From an uncultured Muribaculaceae bacterium (lineage in GTDB: Bacteria; Bacteroidota; Bacteroidia; Bacteroidales; Muribaculaceae): 31,945 nt of DNA. Every line of letters starts with the position of its first letter. The first letter of the stretch is position 1. The position numbers were made by a program, and so were the translations under genes. The notes below the pieces were generated by a model, which made no database searches, had not been told where the DNA came from, and worked only from the letters and a program-made list of their open reading frames with translations. Below, piece by piece: positions 22,590-31,291 of the stretch. The stretch spans positions 1 through 31,945 of the forward strand of contig CAJUQP010000040.1 of assembly GCA_910588245.1 (NCBI GenBank). Direction: 5' to 3'.

Positions 22590-23678
22590 TCATTCCGACT
22601 GCCTGTAGGCTCTCCATTTCTCGATAAGCGCAGACATATCGGAAGGCAATGGCGCCTCGAAATCCATCTCTTCTCCTGTGCGCGGATGGCGGAATCCCAA
22701 TGTGCGGGCATGCAGCGCCTGGCGCGGACAGATCCGGAAACAATTGTCGACAAACTGTCTGTACTTCGCGAATGTCGTCCCTTTCAGTATTCTGTCGCCG
22801 CCATATCTCTCGTCATTGAAAAGAGGATGGCCTTTGCTGAGCATATGCACTCTGATCTGGTGGGTGCGACCTGTCTCGAGCACACATTTCACCACCGTGA
22901 CATAGCCGAAGCGCTCCATGACCTCATAATGAGTCACGGCATGTTTCCCTACTTCGGGATCATCCGTCACCATCATCTGGAGCTTGTTGCGCGGATTGCG
23001 CGTTATGTTACCGACTATAGTGCCATGATCTTCAACAAAATCACCCCACACCATCGCCACATACTCCCTGCGTGTCGTCTTGCGGAAGAACTGGCCACCG
23101 AGATCTGTCTTGGCTTCCGGAGTCTTGGCCACGACAAGCAGTCCGGAAGTATCCTTATCAATCCTGTGCACAAGACCAAGGCGCGGATCCGTGACGTCAT
23201 AGTCCGGATTATCCTTGAAATGCCATGCAAGCGCGTTGACTAAAGTGCCGGAATAATTACCATGCCCCGGATGCACCACAAGACCTGCGGGCTTGTTGAC
23301 CACAAGTACGTCGTCATCCTCATATACGATGTCGAGCGGGATGTCCTCGGCGATGATCTCAAACTCATAGCGTGGCCGGTCCATTACGATGCTCACCACA
23401 TCGTTGGGCTTCACCTTGTAGCTTGACTTCACGGGCTTGCCGTTGACGATCACGCAGTCGGCGTCAGCGGCCTGCTGTATGCGGTTGCGGGAGGTCTTCT
23501 CCATCCTGTCGACAAGAAATTTGTCGACACGGATCATCTGCTGTCCCTTGTCGGCGACAAACCGGAAATGCTCATACATCTCCCGTCCGTCTTCCGTCAC
23601 ATACGCCGGCTCGTCAGTCACCTCATCTGCGGTGACAAGACTCAGCGTCTCATCCTGTATGTCATCATTATCGACCAT
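22590..23678 (-). CDS. rluD: RluD-type large-subunit rRNA pseudouridine synthase
   Basis: 362 aa. An S4 RNA-binding domain spans about 48-100 (RVDKFLVDRMEKTSRNRIQQA...VNGKPVKSSYKV). The catalytic domain follows, with Asp174 in LVHRIDKDTSGLL and LETGRTHQIRVHM near 265. It probably forms pseudouridines in helix 69 of 23S rRNA, though RluC/RluD substrates cannot be told apart with certainty. A 34-codon upstream extension overlaps the PASTA gene in another frame; the start at 23678 leaves a 10-bp gap and a normal N-terminus. Length exceeds E. coli RluD (326 aa) because of a 45-residue acidic N-terminus. Confidence 0.9.
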   Translation of the reverse strand: MVDNDDIQDETLSLVTADEVTDEPAYVTEDGREMYEHFRFVADKGQQMIRVDKFLVDRMEKTSRNRIQQAADADCVIVNGKPVKSSYKVKPNDVVSIVMDRPRYEFEIIAEDIPLDIVYEDDDVLVVNKPAGLVVHPGHGNYSGTLVNALAWHFKDNPDYDVTDPRLGLVHRIDKDTSGLLVVAKTPEAKTDLGGQFFRKTTRREYVAMVWGDFVEDHGTIVGNITRNPRNKLQMMVTDDPEVGKHAVTHYEVMERFGYVTVVKCVLETGRTHQIRVHMLSKGHPLFNDERYGGDRILKGTTFAKYRQFVDNCFRICPRQALHARTLGFRHPRTGEEMDFEAPLPSDMSALIEKWRAYRQSE

Positions 23679-23688
23679 ACGGCAAAGA

Positions 23689-24453
23689 TCATTCAATGAA
23701 TATCGGGTCTTCCTCCTCAGGTTCCGGCTCAGGTTCAACCACAGCAGGCGTCTCTTCCACGACGGGGGTCTCCTCCTCACCGAAGCCTTCCTCCGGTTCT
23801 GTCATATATCTATAGAATTCCTCATTCTGCAGCGAATCACGCAACTCTCCGAGTCTTCCGTCGTAAACCTCGACGACAATCTTGGCATTGACAGGCACTT
23901 TCTGGGTCTTTTTCACAACCCTGCCGTTAGCTGTGATCTTGACAATGCAATCATTATCACCAAGCACCCTTACAACCCTGATGTTCTTGAACCCAAGTTC
24001 CTCAAGGCGCGCCATGCCCTGACGGAAAGAGAAGCTTTTAAGCGCGTCCTCTCGAGGATTATTGTCATCATCGATCACCACCTCTTTCGGATGCACAGCA
24101 TTGATGTAAAGGAAGATCTTACGTCCGGGTTTCACCGATGCACCTGATTTCGGGAACTGCTCGATCACAAAGCCAGGTTTCACATCGTCCTTATATATAG
24201 AGTCGCGGATATCGACACGGAAACCCTTGGCATGAAGGATATTGATCGCATCGGTATACGACATGTTCTCGACCTTGGGCACAACATCGCTCTCTCCATG
24301 CTTGGTGAAAAGCTGAAGAGAAAGATAGACAATCCATATGCCGAGAAATGCCACCAGCCCTATGACCAGGATATTGGCAAGAACCGGATGCCGGGATATG
24401 AAACCGTCATCCTTAGCGGAATCACGTTTATTCATCAGTTTCATTGGTCTCAT
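23689..24453 (-). CDS. PASTA-domain single-pass membrane protein
   Basis: Up to 254 aa. A short basic cytoplasmic N-terminus is followed by one helix at about 26-48 (VLANILVIGLVAFLGIWIVYL). Two or three PASTA repeats follow (VVPKVENMSYTDAINILHAKGF..., MARLEELGFKNIRVVRV...), then a Pro/Glu-rich tail. There is no kinase domain, unlike Firmicutes PASTA kinases; such stand-alone PASTA proteins are common in Bacteroidota and may bind peptidoglycan. In-frame ATGs at 24453, 24444 and 24435 are all possible. The -7 box at 24468-24475 leaves only about 10 nt before the first, so a downstream start may be used. Operon with rluD. Confidence 0.85.
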   Translation of the reverse strand: MRPMKLMNKRDSAKDDGFISRHPVLANILVIGLVAFLGIWIVYLSLQLFTKHGESDVVPKVENMSYTDAINILHAKGFRVDIRDSIYKDDVKPGFVIEQFPKSGASVKPGRKIFLYINAVHPKEVVIDDDNNPREDALKSFSFRQGMARLEELGFKNIRVVRVLGDNDCIVKITANGRVVKKTQKVPVNAKIVVEVYDGRLGELRDSLQNEEFYRYMTEPEEGFGEEETPVVEETPAVVEPEPEPEEEDPIFIE

Positions 24454-24467
24454 TTGTTTTCAAAGGC

Positions 24468-24475
24468 CAAAGTTA
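24468..24475 (-). promoter_or_regulatory. -7 box of the PASTA-rluD operon
   Basis: TAACTTTG on the - strand (CAAAGTTA as written) sits just upstream of the PASTA gene start and predicts a very short leader. Confidence 0.6.
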
Positions 24476-24590
24476 GCTAAAAAAATCCTAACTCTCCCCA
24501 TTTTGAAGACAAACAATACTCTTTTCATCTCCAAATCTTAATATTTGTGAAGACCGCGTCTCCGGGCTTCATTTTTTTAATTTTTTTTAC

Positions 24591-24598
24591 TAACTTTG
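24591..24598 (+). promoter_or_regulatory. -7 box of bamD
   Basis: TAACTTTG lies 20 bp before the ATG at 24619 and downstream of the in-frame ATG at 24547. The upstream ATG therefore cannot be translated from this promoter. Confidence 0.75.
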
Positions 24599-24618
24599 CG
24601 CTTCAAAGCGTCAAATTA

Positions 24619-25419
24619 ATGCGTAGATTCTTATATTTCATCCCCCTGCTGCTTATGTTAGGCTCTTGCGGGGAATACAATAAGGTGCTGAAGAGCAAAG
24701 ACGTCGACTATAAGTTCGACTTCGCCAAGCGTGCCTTCGACCAGCGGAAATTCACCCAGGCGTCGACCGTTCTGGAATCGATTTATACGCCCTTACGCGG
24801 CACACCAAACGGGGAGGAAGCCTTGTTCCTTCTCGCAATGTCGTATTACGAGAACAAAGATTATCTGAACTCAGGTCTTTATTTCAAGACCTATTACAGC
24901 CGCTATCCAAAAGGGAAATTCACTGAACTCTCCCGTTTCTATTCCGGCTATGGTTATTATCTGGACTCACCCGATCCGCAGCTTGACCAAAGTCAGACAG
25001 TGAAAGCCATCGAGGAGCTCCAAGGATTTCTCGACTATTTCCCCAACAGCGACCGCGTGACAATAGCCCAGAACGCCATCTTTGAAATGCAAGACAAGCT
25101 GACTCTCAAGGAGCTGCAGAACGCCCAGCTATACTATAACCTCGGAAATTTCACCGGAAACAACTATGAGGCGGCCATCATCACGGCCCAGAACGCCCTC
25201 AAGGAATATCCGTATTCAAAATACCGCGAGGACTTCGAGCTGCTTGTCCTGAAATCGAAATATCAGGAGGCCCGCCTAAGTGTCGATGAACGCAAGGCCG
25301 ACAGGTACCGCGACGTGATCGACGAGTATTTCTCATACACAAACAACTACCCCGACTCCAAAAACCGTAAGGAAGCCGACAATATCTATGAGATTGCCCG
25401 CAAACACGTGCAAGATTAA
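24619..25419 (+). CDS. bamD: outer membrane assembly lipoprotein BamD
   Basis: 266 aa with a lipoprotein signal: MRRFLYFIPLLLMLGSC, lipobox LGSC with Cys17 as lipidation site. TPR-like helical repeats follow (YKFDFAKRAFDQRKFTQASTVLE, ALFLLAMSYYENKDYLNSGLYF, FLDYFPNS). It is part of the BAM complex inserting beta-barrel proteins into the outer membrane. The frame extends upstream to 24547, but the promoter box at 24591-24598 and the lipoprotein signal fix the start at 24619. The RpoZ-like gene follows 37 bp later. Confidence 0.93.
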   Translation: MRRFLYFIPLLLMLGSCGEYNKVLKSKDVDYKFDFAKRAFDQRKFTQASTVLESIYTPLRGTPNGEEALFLLAMSYYENKDYLNSGLYFKTYYSRYPKGKFTELSRFYSGYGYYLDSPDPQLDQSQTVKAIEELQGFLDYFPNSDRVTIAQNAIFEMQDKLTLKELQNAQLYYNLGNFTGNNYEAAIITAQNALKEYPYSKYREDFELLVLKSKYQEARLSVDERKADRYRDVIDEYFSYTNNYPDSKNRKEADNIYEIARKHVQD

Positions 25420-25456
25420 AACCTAAAACAAACATCTTAACAATATATTCTCCGTC

Positions 25457-25792
25457 ATGGATTATAAAAAAACCAACGCTCCACTCAACACTGTGACCCG
25501 CGACATGATCGCTATGGCCGAACAGACAGGCAACGTATATGAGACGGTCTGCATAATCGGCAAACGCGCGAATCAGATTGCTGTTGAGATGAAAAAGGAA
25601 CTTGAGAAGAAGCTCCAGGAATTCGCATCGACCGACAACCTTGAGGAAGTCTCGGAAAACCGCGAACAGATAGAGATCTCCAGATTCTACGAGAAACTCC
25701 CGAAGCCGACTCTCATCGCCACCCAGGAATATATCGAGCACAAGTTATACTTTGCCAACCCCGCAAAAGAGAAAGACCGTCTCAACGACTGA
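25457..25792 (+). CDS. rpoZ: RNA polymerase omega-like subunit (RpoZ/Rpb6 type)
   Basis: 111 aa. The core VYETVCIIGKRANQIAVEMKKELEKKL resembles the conserved omega helix (ARRAxQL) that clamps the beta-prime subunit; the C-terminal half (ISRFYEKLPKPTLIATQEYIEHKL) is a Bacteroidota-type extension. Location right after bamD supports this annotation, as I recall the pair being conserved in Bacteroidales. Small size and absence of other motifs leave some doubt. Confidence 0.75.
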   Translation: MDYKKTNAPLNTVTRDMIAMAEQTGNVYETVCIIGKRANQIAVEMKKELEKKLQEFASTDNLEEVSENREQIEISRFYEKLPKPTLIATQEYIEHKLYFANPAKEKDRLND

Positions 25793-25816
25793 TTCTTCCG
25801 ACAGGGACACTTAGAG

Positions 25817-25876
25817 CTCCGACATTTGTTTTATGTCGGAATCATTGCATTAAGCCGGATTTTTCCGGCTTATTTG
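25817..25876 (+). terminator. tandem hairpin terminator after the omega-like gene
   Basis: CCGACAT (25819-25825) pairs with ATGTCGG (25833-25839). A second stem, AAGCCGGA/TCCGGCTT (25852-25871), is followed by ATTTGTT. The second looks like the actual terminator. Confidence 0.7.
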
Positions 25877-25898
25877 TTAACCGGAAGTCCATTCGCCT

Positions 25899-26912
25899 GT
25901 GCCACAGACCATCGACATACACATATTCAATCCGGAGACCGACTACGCCCTCGCAGCCGGGAATAACGCCTACAATCCTCCTGCCAGGATAATCCGTCTG
26001 CGGCAGGAACTCGCATTCCTGCCATCAGCATATGCCGCCGACAATGACTGGATCATGACATTCGACAGTGTGCCACCCACATCGGAAGAAGGCACGCGCT
26101 ACAGAGACACCGCTCTAAAAAGAGGAATCATGACTGTAAATATTGGCAGCCTTAAAGAGGAGATGGACAGACGGCCGTCATCATCGTTCAGGATCACTCC
26201 ATGGGGCTGGAACAATTCACTTCGAATCGCCCTGGAGAAAGCCGGGATAGATGAGAAATATCTAAAAAGTCAAGAAGAGATCACTACCCTGCGTTTTCTC
26301 TCACACCGCCGCACATGTATTGATTTCCAGAAAAGGTTCCGCACACTGTTTCCGAATCTCGACATTCATGTGGCACAAGAGATCTTCACACCTGAGGAAG
26401 CGATCGAATTCCTAAGCTCCAATGGCAAAGCTTATTTCAAGTTGCCGTGGAGCAGTTCCGGACGAGGCATCCTATATGTCGAAGGTGAGGCCGACGGGAA
26501 AACTCTTGAATGGATTGCCGGGGGGATAAGACGCCAGGGCTCTGTCATGGCCGAACATGCCTTCCATCGTCGGCTCGACTTCGCCACTGAATGGGTCTGC
26601 ACCGATGGCGAAGCGTTTTTCTCAGGACTTTCTGTGTTCCATACATCTCCCGACGGAAGATACGCCGGCAACGTCACCGCCCCCCAGAATGAGCTCAATG
26701 AAATGGTGTCGGAAGCATCCGGTGAATGGAGCGGCAGAATCATAGACGCTCAGAAAACCATTCTTCAGAGCATGATTGCCCCACGTTATTCGGGACCGGT
26801 AGGTATCGATATGCTCGCGACGGCCGATGGCCACATCAATCCTTGCGTGGAGATAAATCTTCGCATGACAATGGGCATGGTAGCGCTTGCCCGGCAAAAG
26901 AGAAACCTTTAA
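25899..26912 (+). CDS. ATP-grasp-like protein of unknown substrate
   Basis: 337 aa starting at GTG. The C-terminal half has ATP-grasp features: AYFKLPWSSSGRGILYVEG (lysine and glycine-rich loop), VMAEHAFHR, and GPVGIDMLAT...INPCVEINLRMTMG, where the Asp and the Glu/Asn of EINLR would hold Mg-ATP. The N-terminal part (IHIFNPETDYALAAGNNAYNPP) is distinctive and recalls uncharacterised Bacteroidales proteins. It likely ligates a carboxylate to an amine or similar, substrate unknown. The DUF2520 gene starts 22 bp later, and two more genes follow on the same strand. Confidence 0.7.
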   Translation: MPQTIDIHIFNPETDYALAAGNNAYNPPARIIRLRQELAFLPSAYAADNDWIMTFDSVPPTSEEGTRYRDTALKRGIMTVNIGSLKEEMDRRPSSSFRITPWGWNNSLRIALEKAGIDEKYLKSQEEITTLRFLSHRRTCIDFQKRFRTLFPNLDIHVAQEIFTPEEAIEFLSSNGKAYFKLPWSSSGRGILYVEGEADGKTLEWIAGGIRRQGSVMAEHAFHRRLDFATEWVCTDGEAFFSGLSVFHTSPDGRYAGNVTAPQNELNEMVSEASGEWSGRIIDAQKTILQSMIAPRYSGPVGIDMLATADGHINPCVEINLRMTMGMVALARQKRNL

Positions 26913-26934
26913 CACCCCTCCCCTCCCTACAGCT

Positions 26935-27729
26935 ATGCCCCATATCCACGACGACATCAAGCCTGTGACCACGATCGCTGTGATCGGAGGAGGTAATGTC
27001 GCCACTCATCTGCTAAAGGCCTTCACCCCGATAGCACAAGTACATGCCGTCAATCCAAGGACATTCGAAGGAATGCCTGCCACATGCGACGTGGCGCTCA
27101 TATCCGTAAAAGATGACGCTGTGGCCGAGGTTGCATCACGCATCGAAGGAAAAGCATGCGTTGTGGCACACACATCCGGAAGCATACCTGCGTCTGCTCT
27201 TGCGGACGCAGCGAAAAGGTACGGAGTATTCTATCCGATGCAGACCTTCTCAAAAGATGTCGCGCTCGACTATTCCACAATACCTTTCTTCATAGAAGGC
27301 TGCGACAGACAGACCGAGGAGATCCTGACAGATCTCGCCCGTCGCATATCCTCAAATGTGACGGTCGCCGATTCAACCACCAGAAAACGTCTGCATCTTG
27401 CAGCCGTTTTCGCATGCAACTTCACGAACCGCCTCGTAGGTATCGCCGACGAGATCCTTAATGAATGCGGTCTTGATTACAAGGCTATGCTTCCGCTTCT
27501 CGAGCAGACTGTAGACAAACTCCATAAACTCAGCCCTTCGGAAGCCCAGACCGGACCTGCGGTGAGAAATGACTTCAAAGTCATCAATGCTCATCTTGAA
27601 ATGCTTGACAGCAAGCCTCGTCTTCGCACCCTATATCAGGAACTGACCTCCCAGATAATTGAGATCGCCTCCCGTAAAGATGGCTCCGGCGCATGTAATA
27701 ATGTCCCATCAATAACCCCAGGAATATAA
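26935..27729 (+). CDS. Rossmann-fold/DUF2520 oxidoreductase-like protein
   Basis: 264 aa. The N-terminal NAD(P)-binding motif is VIGGGNVATHLLKAF (17-30). HTSGSIPASAL and FYPMQTFSKD resemble ProC/F420-type dehydrogenases. The C-terminal helical DUF2520 domain has KRLHLAAVFACNFTNRLVGIA and LSPSEAQTGPAVRND. It probably reduces or oxidises an unknown small molecule. A longer frame begins inside the previous gene (26887); MPHIHDD at 26935 is chosen because it avoids overlap. It ends 2 bp before the next gene. Confidence 0.85.
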   Translation: MPHIHDDIKPVTTIAVIGGGNVATHLLKAFTPIAQVHAVNPRTFEGMPATCDVALISVKDDAVAEVASRIEGKACVVAHTSGSIPASALADAAKRYGVFYPMQTFSKDVALDYSTIPFFIEGCDRQTEEILTDLARRISSNVTVADSTTRKRLHLAAVFACNFTNRLVGIADEILNECGLDYKAMLPLLEQTVDKLHKLSPSEAQTGPAVRNDFKVINAHLEMLDSKPRLRTLYQELTSQIIEIASRKDGSGACNNVPSITPGI

Positions 27730-27731
27730 CT

Positions 27732-28256
27732 ATGAGTTCGATAGACTATGACCTGACACGTATAAAAGCATTCGTTTTCGATGTAGACGGAGTGCTTTCC
27801 CCGTCCACCATCCCACTCGCCCCGGACGGCTTCCCGCAGAGGATGGTAAATATAAAAGACGGCTACGCCCTTCAGCATGCAGTAAAGAAAGGCTATAGAA
27901 TAGCCATAATCACCGGAGGGACATGCGAAGCGGTGAAGAAACGTTTCGAGGCTTTAGGAATTACAGACATATTCATGGGAGCGTCAAAGAAACTTCCAAT
28001 CCTGAAGAGATGGATGGAGAAAGAAAATCTTCTGCCTGAAGAGGTTGTATTCATGGGAGACGATATACCCGACCTCCCGCCTATGCGCCACGTCGGTCTC
28101 CCTTGCGCTCCCTACGATGCCTGCTGGGAATGCAAGGAGACTGCCACCTACGTCTCACGTTTTACAGGAGGATACGGTTGCGGCCGCGACATACTCGAAC
28201 AGACCATGAAAGCCCAGGACAACTGGCTTGACGATGACAATGCCTTCGGCTGGTAA
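27732..28256 (+). CDS. KdsC-like HAD phosphatase (HAD-IIIA)
   Basis: 174 aa, cap-less. Motif I FVFDVDGVLS gives the Asp17/Asp19 pair, IITGG is motif II, KK(L)PIL the lysine region and VFMGDDIPDLPPM motif III/IV. This is the 3-deoxy-D-manno-octulosonate-8-phosphate phosphatase group that makes Kdo for lipid A, or a close sugar-phosphate phosphatase. Starts 2 bp after the DUF2520 gene, so translation is probably coupled. The substrate is family-inferred. Confidence 0.85.
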   Translation: MSSIDYDLTRIKAFVFDVDGVLSPSTIPLAPDGFPQRMVNIKDGYALQHAVKKGYRIAIITGGTCEAVKKRFEALGITDIFMGASKKLPILKRWMEKENLLPEEVVFMGDDIPDLPPMRHVGLPCAPYDACWECKETATYVSRFTGGYGCGRDILEQTMKAQDNWLDDDNAFGW

Positions 28257-28426
28257 CAGAAAAAAATCAAGTTTTCTCGGTCAGGAATAAGCATCAAGCC
28301 TTCATGGTTTGTTATTATTGAATATAGTCCGGGGTTCCGGTCAAAGCCTAAAGCAATAGAATTGCATTTTTGGGAAACCGGAGAATTCCAAGCCTCTGAC
28401 TCAAGACAAACACTCAAGAACATCTC

Positions 28427-29008
28427 ATGCTCACCAATCTCAACAAATACAAGATCCTCCTCGCCAGCAAATCCCCGAGAAGAAGGGAACTCCTGTCACA
28501 GCTCCGGATTCCCTTCAACGTCATAACAATCGGTGGCATCGATGAGAGTTTTCCAGACTCGATTCCTGCCATAGAGGTGCCACAATACATCTCGGAAATG
28601 AAAGCGGACGCCTATCATCCCATGATAAAGGAGAACGATCTTGTAATAACCGCCGACACAATGGTGATCTGCGGCGACAGGATCATGGGAAAGCCGAAAG
28701 ATATGACCGAAGCCAAAGAGATGCTGAGATTCCTGTCGGGCAAGACCCACTGTGTGGCCACAGGCGTGACAATATCGACACAAAACCGGCGAACATCCTT
28801 CACAACAGTGACAGATGTGACATTCGCGGATATCTCAGATGATGAGATTACCTATTATGTAGAGAATTTCCTCCCGCTCGACAAAGCGGGCGCATATGGC
28901 ATCCAGGAATGGATCGGAGTCGTGGCGGTCAGCGGAATCAAAGGAAGCTACTATAATGTCATGGGTCTTCCGGTCCATCGGCTGTATCAGGAGCTCAAGC
29001 TCTTCTAA
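28427..29008 (+). CDS. Maf-type nucleoside triphosphate pyrophosphatase
   Basis: 193 aa. LASKSPRRRELLSQL (phosphate-binding), ITADTMVICGDRIMGKPKD and PLDKAGAYGIQEW are the three Maf blocks. It hydrolyses modified or non-canonical nucleotides such as dTTP/UTP or m7GTP to monophosphates. A 170-bp gap with no gene separates it from the HAD gene, so it may have its own promoter, though none is obvious. Terminator at 29034-29092. Confidence 0.92.
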   Translation: MLTNLNKYKILLASKSPRRRELLSQLRIPFNVITIGGIDESFPDSIPAIEVPQYISEMKADAYHPMIKENDLVITADTMVICGDRIMGKPKDMTEAKEMLRFLSGKTHCVATGVTISTQNRRTSFTTVTDVTFADISDDEITYYVENFLPLDKAGAYGIQEWIGVVAVSGIKGSYYNVMGLPVHRLYQELKLF

Positions 29009-29033
29009 GCCCAAGCCTGTCCGAGAAATAAAA

Positions 29034-29092
29034 AGAAAGAGAGGAAATCCGGTGATCCTATGGAATTTCCGTATTTCCTCTCTTTTATTGTC
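29034..29092. terminator. bidirectional terminator between maf and the ROK kinase
   Basis: AAAGAGAGGAAAT (29036-29048) pairs with ATTTCCTCTCTTT (29073-29085). T-rich sequence follows on both strands, between two convergent genes. Confidence 0.85.
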
Positions 29093-29110
29093 TTCTGTTC
29101 TGACCCTATG

Positions 29111-30121
29111 TCAGTCCTCGACCGGAGCAATCGCGCCTCCGGGAGCCTCATAATGGTATTTTGCTTCCCAACCGAGGGCGGAGGCACCGAGCACGGCAGC
29201 ATCGCTCTCTTTAAGTTCGGAAAGAATGATCTTGGGCATTCTCTCCTTGAAAATTGGAAGCAGGCTCTTATCAAAAGCCTCTTTCAGAGGACGCATAAGC
29301 AGCTCACCGCTCTTTGCGAGACCTCCGAAGAGAATTATGGCCTGAGGGCTGGAGAAGGCTACCATGTCGGCCATGGCCTGTCCAAGTATAGTGCCAGTAT
29401 ATTCGAAAATCTCTTTGGCAAGTTTATCGCCTGCCACGGCTGCGTCATATACATCCTTCGAGGTGATATCCTCTATCTGCAGATCGCGGAGGGCAGAAGG
29501 CTCCGTCCGGATCTCAAGGAATTCGCGGGCAGTGCGGGCAACACCCGTAGCGCTGCAATATGCCTCAAGGCAACCCGTACGGCCGCAACCGCATACTCTG
29601 CCATTGTTACGCTTCACGATCACGTGGCCAAGCTCACCGGCAAATCCGTCATGACCATAGACAAGCTGCCCATTGACCACGATTCCCGAACCTACACCGG
29701 TGCCGAGTGTGATCATGATGAAATCTTTCATTCCTCGTGCGGCGCCATAAGTCATCTCGCCGAGGGCTGCGGCATTCGCATCGTTGGTTATAGCTACAGG
29801 TATTCCACCGAAAGCCTTGCTTACCTTCTCTGCCAAAGGAATCACCGGACCCCAGGGAAGGTTCGGCGGATTGAGAATTTCTCCGGTATAATAGTTTCCG
29901 TTGGGAGCGCCCATGCCGATGCCTTGAATCTTGTCTTCAGCATCATTTGCGTTGAGCAGACGCTCCACACCATCATGGAGCTCAGCTACATAATCATCGA
30001 AATTAGCATGTTTGCGCGTCTTGATTGAATCGCTCGCGATCACATGGCCGCGGGCATCGACTATTCCGAACACTGTGTTGGTGCCACCTATATCGACACC
30101 AAGAACATAAGGTTTACTCAT
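29111..30121 (-). CDS. ROK-family sugar kinase (glucokinase-like)
   Basis: 336 aa, ATP-dependent phosphorylation of glucose or another hexose. VLGVDIGGTNTVFG is the phosphate-binding loop, ITNDANAAALGE the catalytic Asp region, ITLGTGVGSGIVV the adenosine region, and HVIVKRNNGRVCGCGRTGCLEAY the ROK zinc site (HxxxxxxCxCGxxGCxE type). There is no N-terminal helix-turn-helix, so it is a kinase rather than a NagC-type repressor. Single-gene unit with a promoter at 30183-30190. Confidence 0.92.
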   Translation of the reverse strand: MSKPYVLGVDIGGTNTVFGIVDARGHVIASDSIKTRKHANFDDYVAELHDGVERLLNANDAEDKIQGIGMGAPNGNYYTGEILNPPNLPWGPVIPLAEKVSKAFGGIPVAITNDANAAALGEMTYGAARGMKDFIMITLGTGVGSGIVVNGQLVYGHDGFAGELGHVIVKRNNGRVCGCGRTGCLEAYCSATGVARTAREFLEIRTEPSALRDLQIEDITSKDVYDAAVAGDKLAKEIFEYTGTILGQAMADMVAFSSPQAIILFGGLAKSGELLMRPLKEAFDKSLLPIFKERMPKIILSELKESDAAVLGASALGWEAKYHYEAPGGAIAPVED

Positions 30122-30182
30122 GATTTTATCAATTAAAGGGTTGTTCTCAATTAAAAAGTATCCTTCTATCCCATTCCGGCTA

Positions 30183-30190
30183 CAAAGTTA
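30183..30190 (-). promoter_or_regulatory. -7 box of the ROK kinase gene
   Basis: TAACTTTG on the - strand (CAAAGTTA as written) lies 62 bp upstream of the ATG at 30121. No clear -33 box is seen. Confidence 0.65.
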
Positions 30191-30282
30191 AGACATTTTT
30201 TTATTCATAAAGAGTATTTTCCCATAAAAAATATCAATCAATCTAAATCTCCCTTCCTTTTCTTGTTTTTTCACTATTATGG

Positions 30283-30313
30283 TTGCCGGATATTAACATT
30301 TATCATATATTTG
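30283..30313 (+). promoter_or_regulatory. promoter of the AraC gene
   Basis: TTG at 30283-30285 and TATATTTG at 30306-30313 are 20 bp apart, agreeing with the -33/-7 arrangement. The leader to the ATG at 30368 would be about 48 nt. Confidence 0.55.
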
Positions 30314-30367
30314 TATTGGGAAAGGGGCCTGACCGCTCTGAAGAACTACACACAACATCATTAATTT

Positions 30368-31195
30368 ATGAAAGAGCCTGCGATACCATGCCATAGGATA
30401 TATGAAAAAGCCGACACGGGCCTTTTCATCCGGCGCATCTCAATGAATGATAGCGAAGGCCGTCATATACCCTATCACCACCGCGATGACTACTTCCTCT
30501 TCATCAAGATAGAGAGAGGCAGCCTCCGGGCATCGGTCGACTTCCGCCATACAAATCTGAAAGAAGGGGAAGGGGCCGTGATAATGCCGGGACAAGTGCA
30601 TCGTATTGAAACTGTTACCCAAGATCTTGAAGTATGGATACTTGCAATCACACCGGAACTGCTCCCGATGAAGTATAGCGACGCATTCGTGGAATACACT
30701 CTTCATCCACATCCAATCCTCTTCGAGAGTCATGACAATGCCGACCTCGCTTGCCTTTTGTCCATGCTCCACAGGCGCCGTGGAGATGAAAAGACAATGA
30801 GACCATTGGCGCTTGCGGCAATCTCCATTTTCCTGACCGCCCTGCAGACCGGCGATGATCAGCGTGGCGACCGATATCTTTCCATCATGTTGCGGTTCTG
30901 CAATCTTCTTGACAAAAAAATACGTGTAGAAAAACGGCCGTCAGCCTATGCCTCTGAACTTAACATATCAGAAGTATATCTCAACGAGGCAGTAAAGTCC
31001 ATGACAGGCAAAAATGTTAGTGGTTTTATACGTTCACAAGTTGTGCTGATAGCCAAAAGAGAGCTTATATATTCCGACCTTTCCCCAGTCGAGATCTCGG
31101 AACGCCTCGGATATGTCGACTATGCCTATTTTTCCAGATTGTTCAGGAAGGATGCAGGCATCTCACCACGCGAATTCCGAAAAAACCATAAATAA
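30368..31195 (+). CDS. AraC-family transcriptional regulator
   Basis: 275 aa. The N-terminal cupin-like sensor domain covers about 1-140 (PYHHRDDYFLFIKIERG, GEGAVIMPGQVHRIE). The C-terminal double helix-turn-helix covers about 180-275 (ASELNISEVYLNEAVKSMTG; SPVEISERLGYVDYAYFSRLFRKDAGISPREFRK). The effector is unknown. A ferredoxin and a small membrane cytochrome-like gene follow with about 100 bp spacing, and their promoter is a plausible target. Confidence 0.92.
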   Translation: MKEPAIPCHRIYEKADTGLFIRRISMNDSEGRHIPYHHRDDYFLFIKIERGSLRASVDFRHTNLKEGEGAVIMPGQVHRIETVTQDLEVWILAITPELLPMKYSDAFVEYTLHPHPILFESHDNADLACLLSMLHRRRGDEKTMRPLALAAISIFLTALQTGDDQRGDRYLSIMLRFCNLLDKKIRVEKRPSAYASELNISEVYLNEAVKSMTGKNVSGFIRSQVVLIAKRELIYSDLSPVEISERLGYVDYAYFSRLFRKDAGISPREFRKNHK

Positions 31196-31243
31196 TCCAA
31201 GTTTTCCCAAGATAATGCAATTCCGCAGCAGTGCCGGGGATTG

Positions 31244-31251
31244 TAATTTTG
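31244..31251 (+). promoter_or_regulatory. -7 box upstream of the ferredoxin gene
   Basis: TAATTTTG matches TAnnTTTG and lies 41 bp before the ATG at 31292. It almost touches the alternative GTG start at 31256, favouring 31292. Confidence 0.5.
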
Positions 31252-31291
31252 CAGTGTGAAAACAATTGATAAAAGCATAAAAAGCAACTGC

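Noticed and set aside
28148..28423. 91-codon - strand frame covering the gap before maf
   Set aside because: Half lies antisense to the HAD phosphatase gene and the rest shows no coding character; the 170-bp gap is left as non-coding.
29060..30028. 322-codon + strand frame opposite the ROK kinase
   Set aside because: Shadow frame; the kinase motifs on the - strand are unmistakable, and this frame starts inside the terminator.
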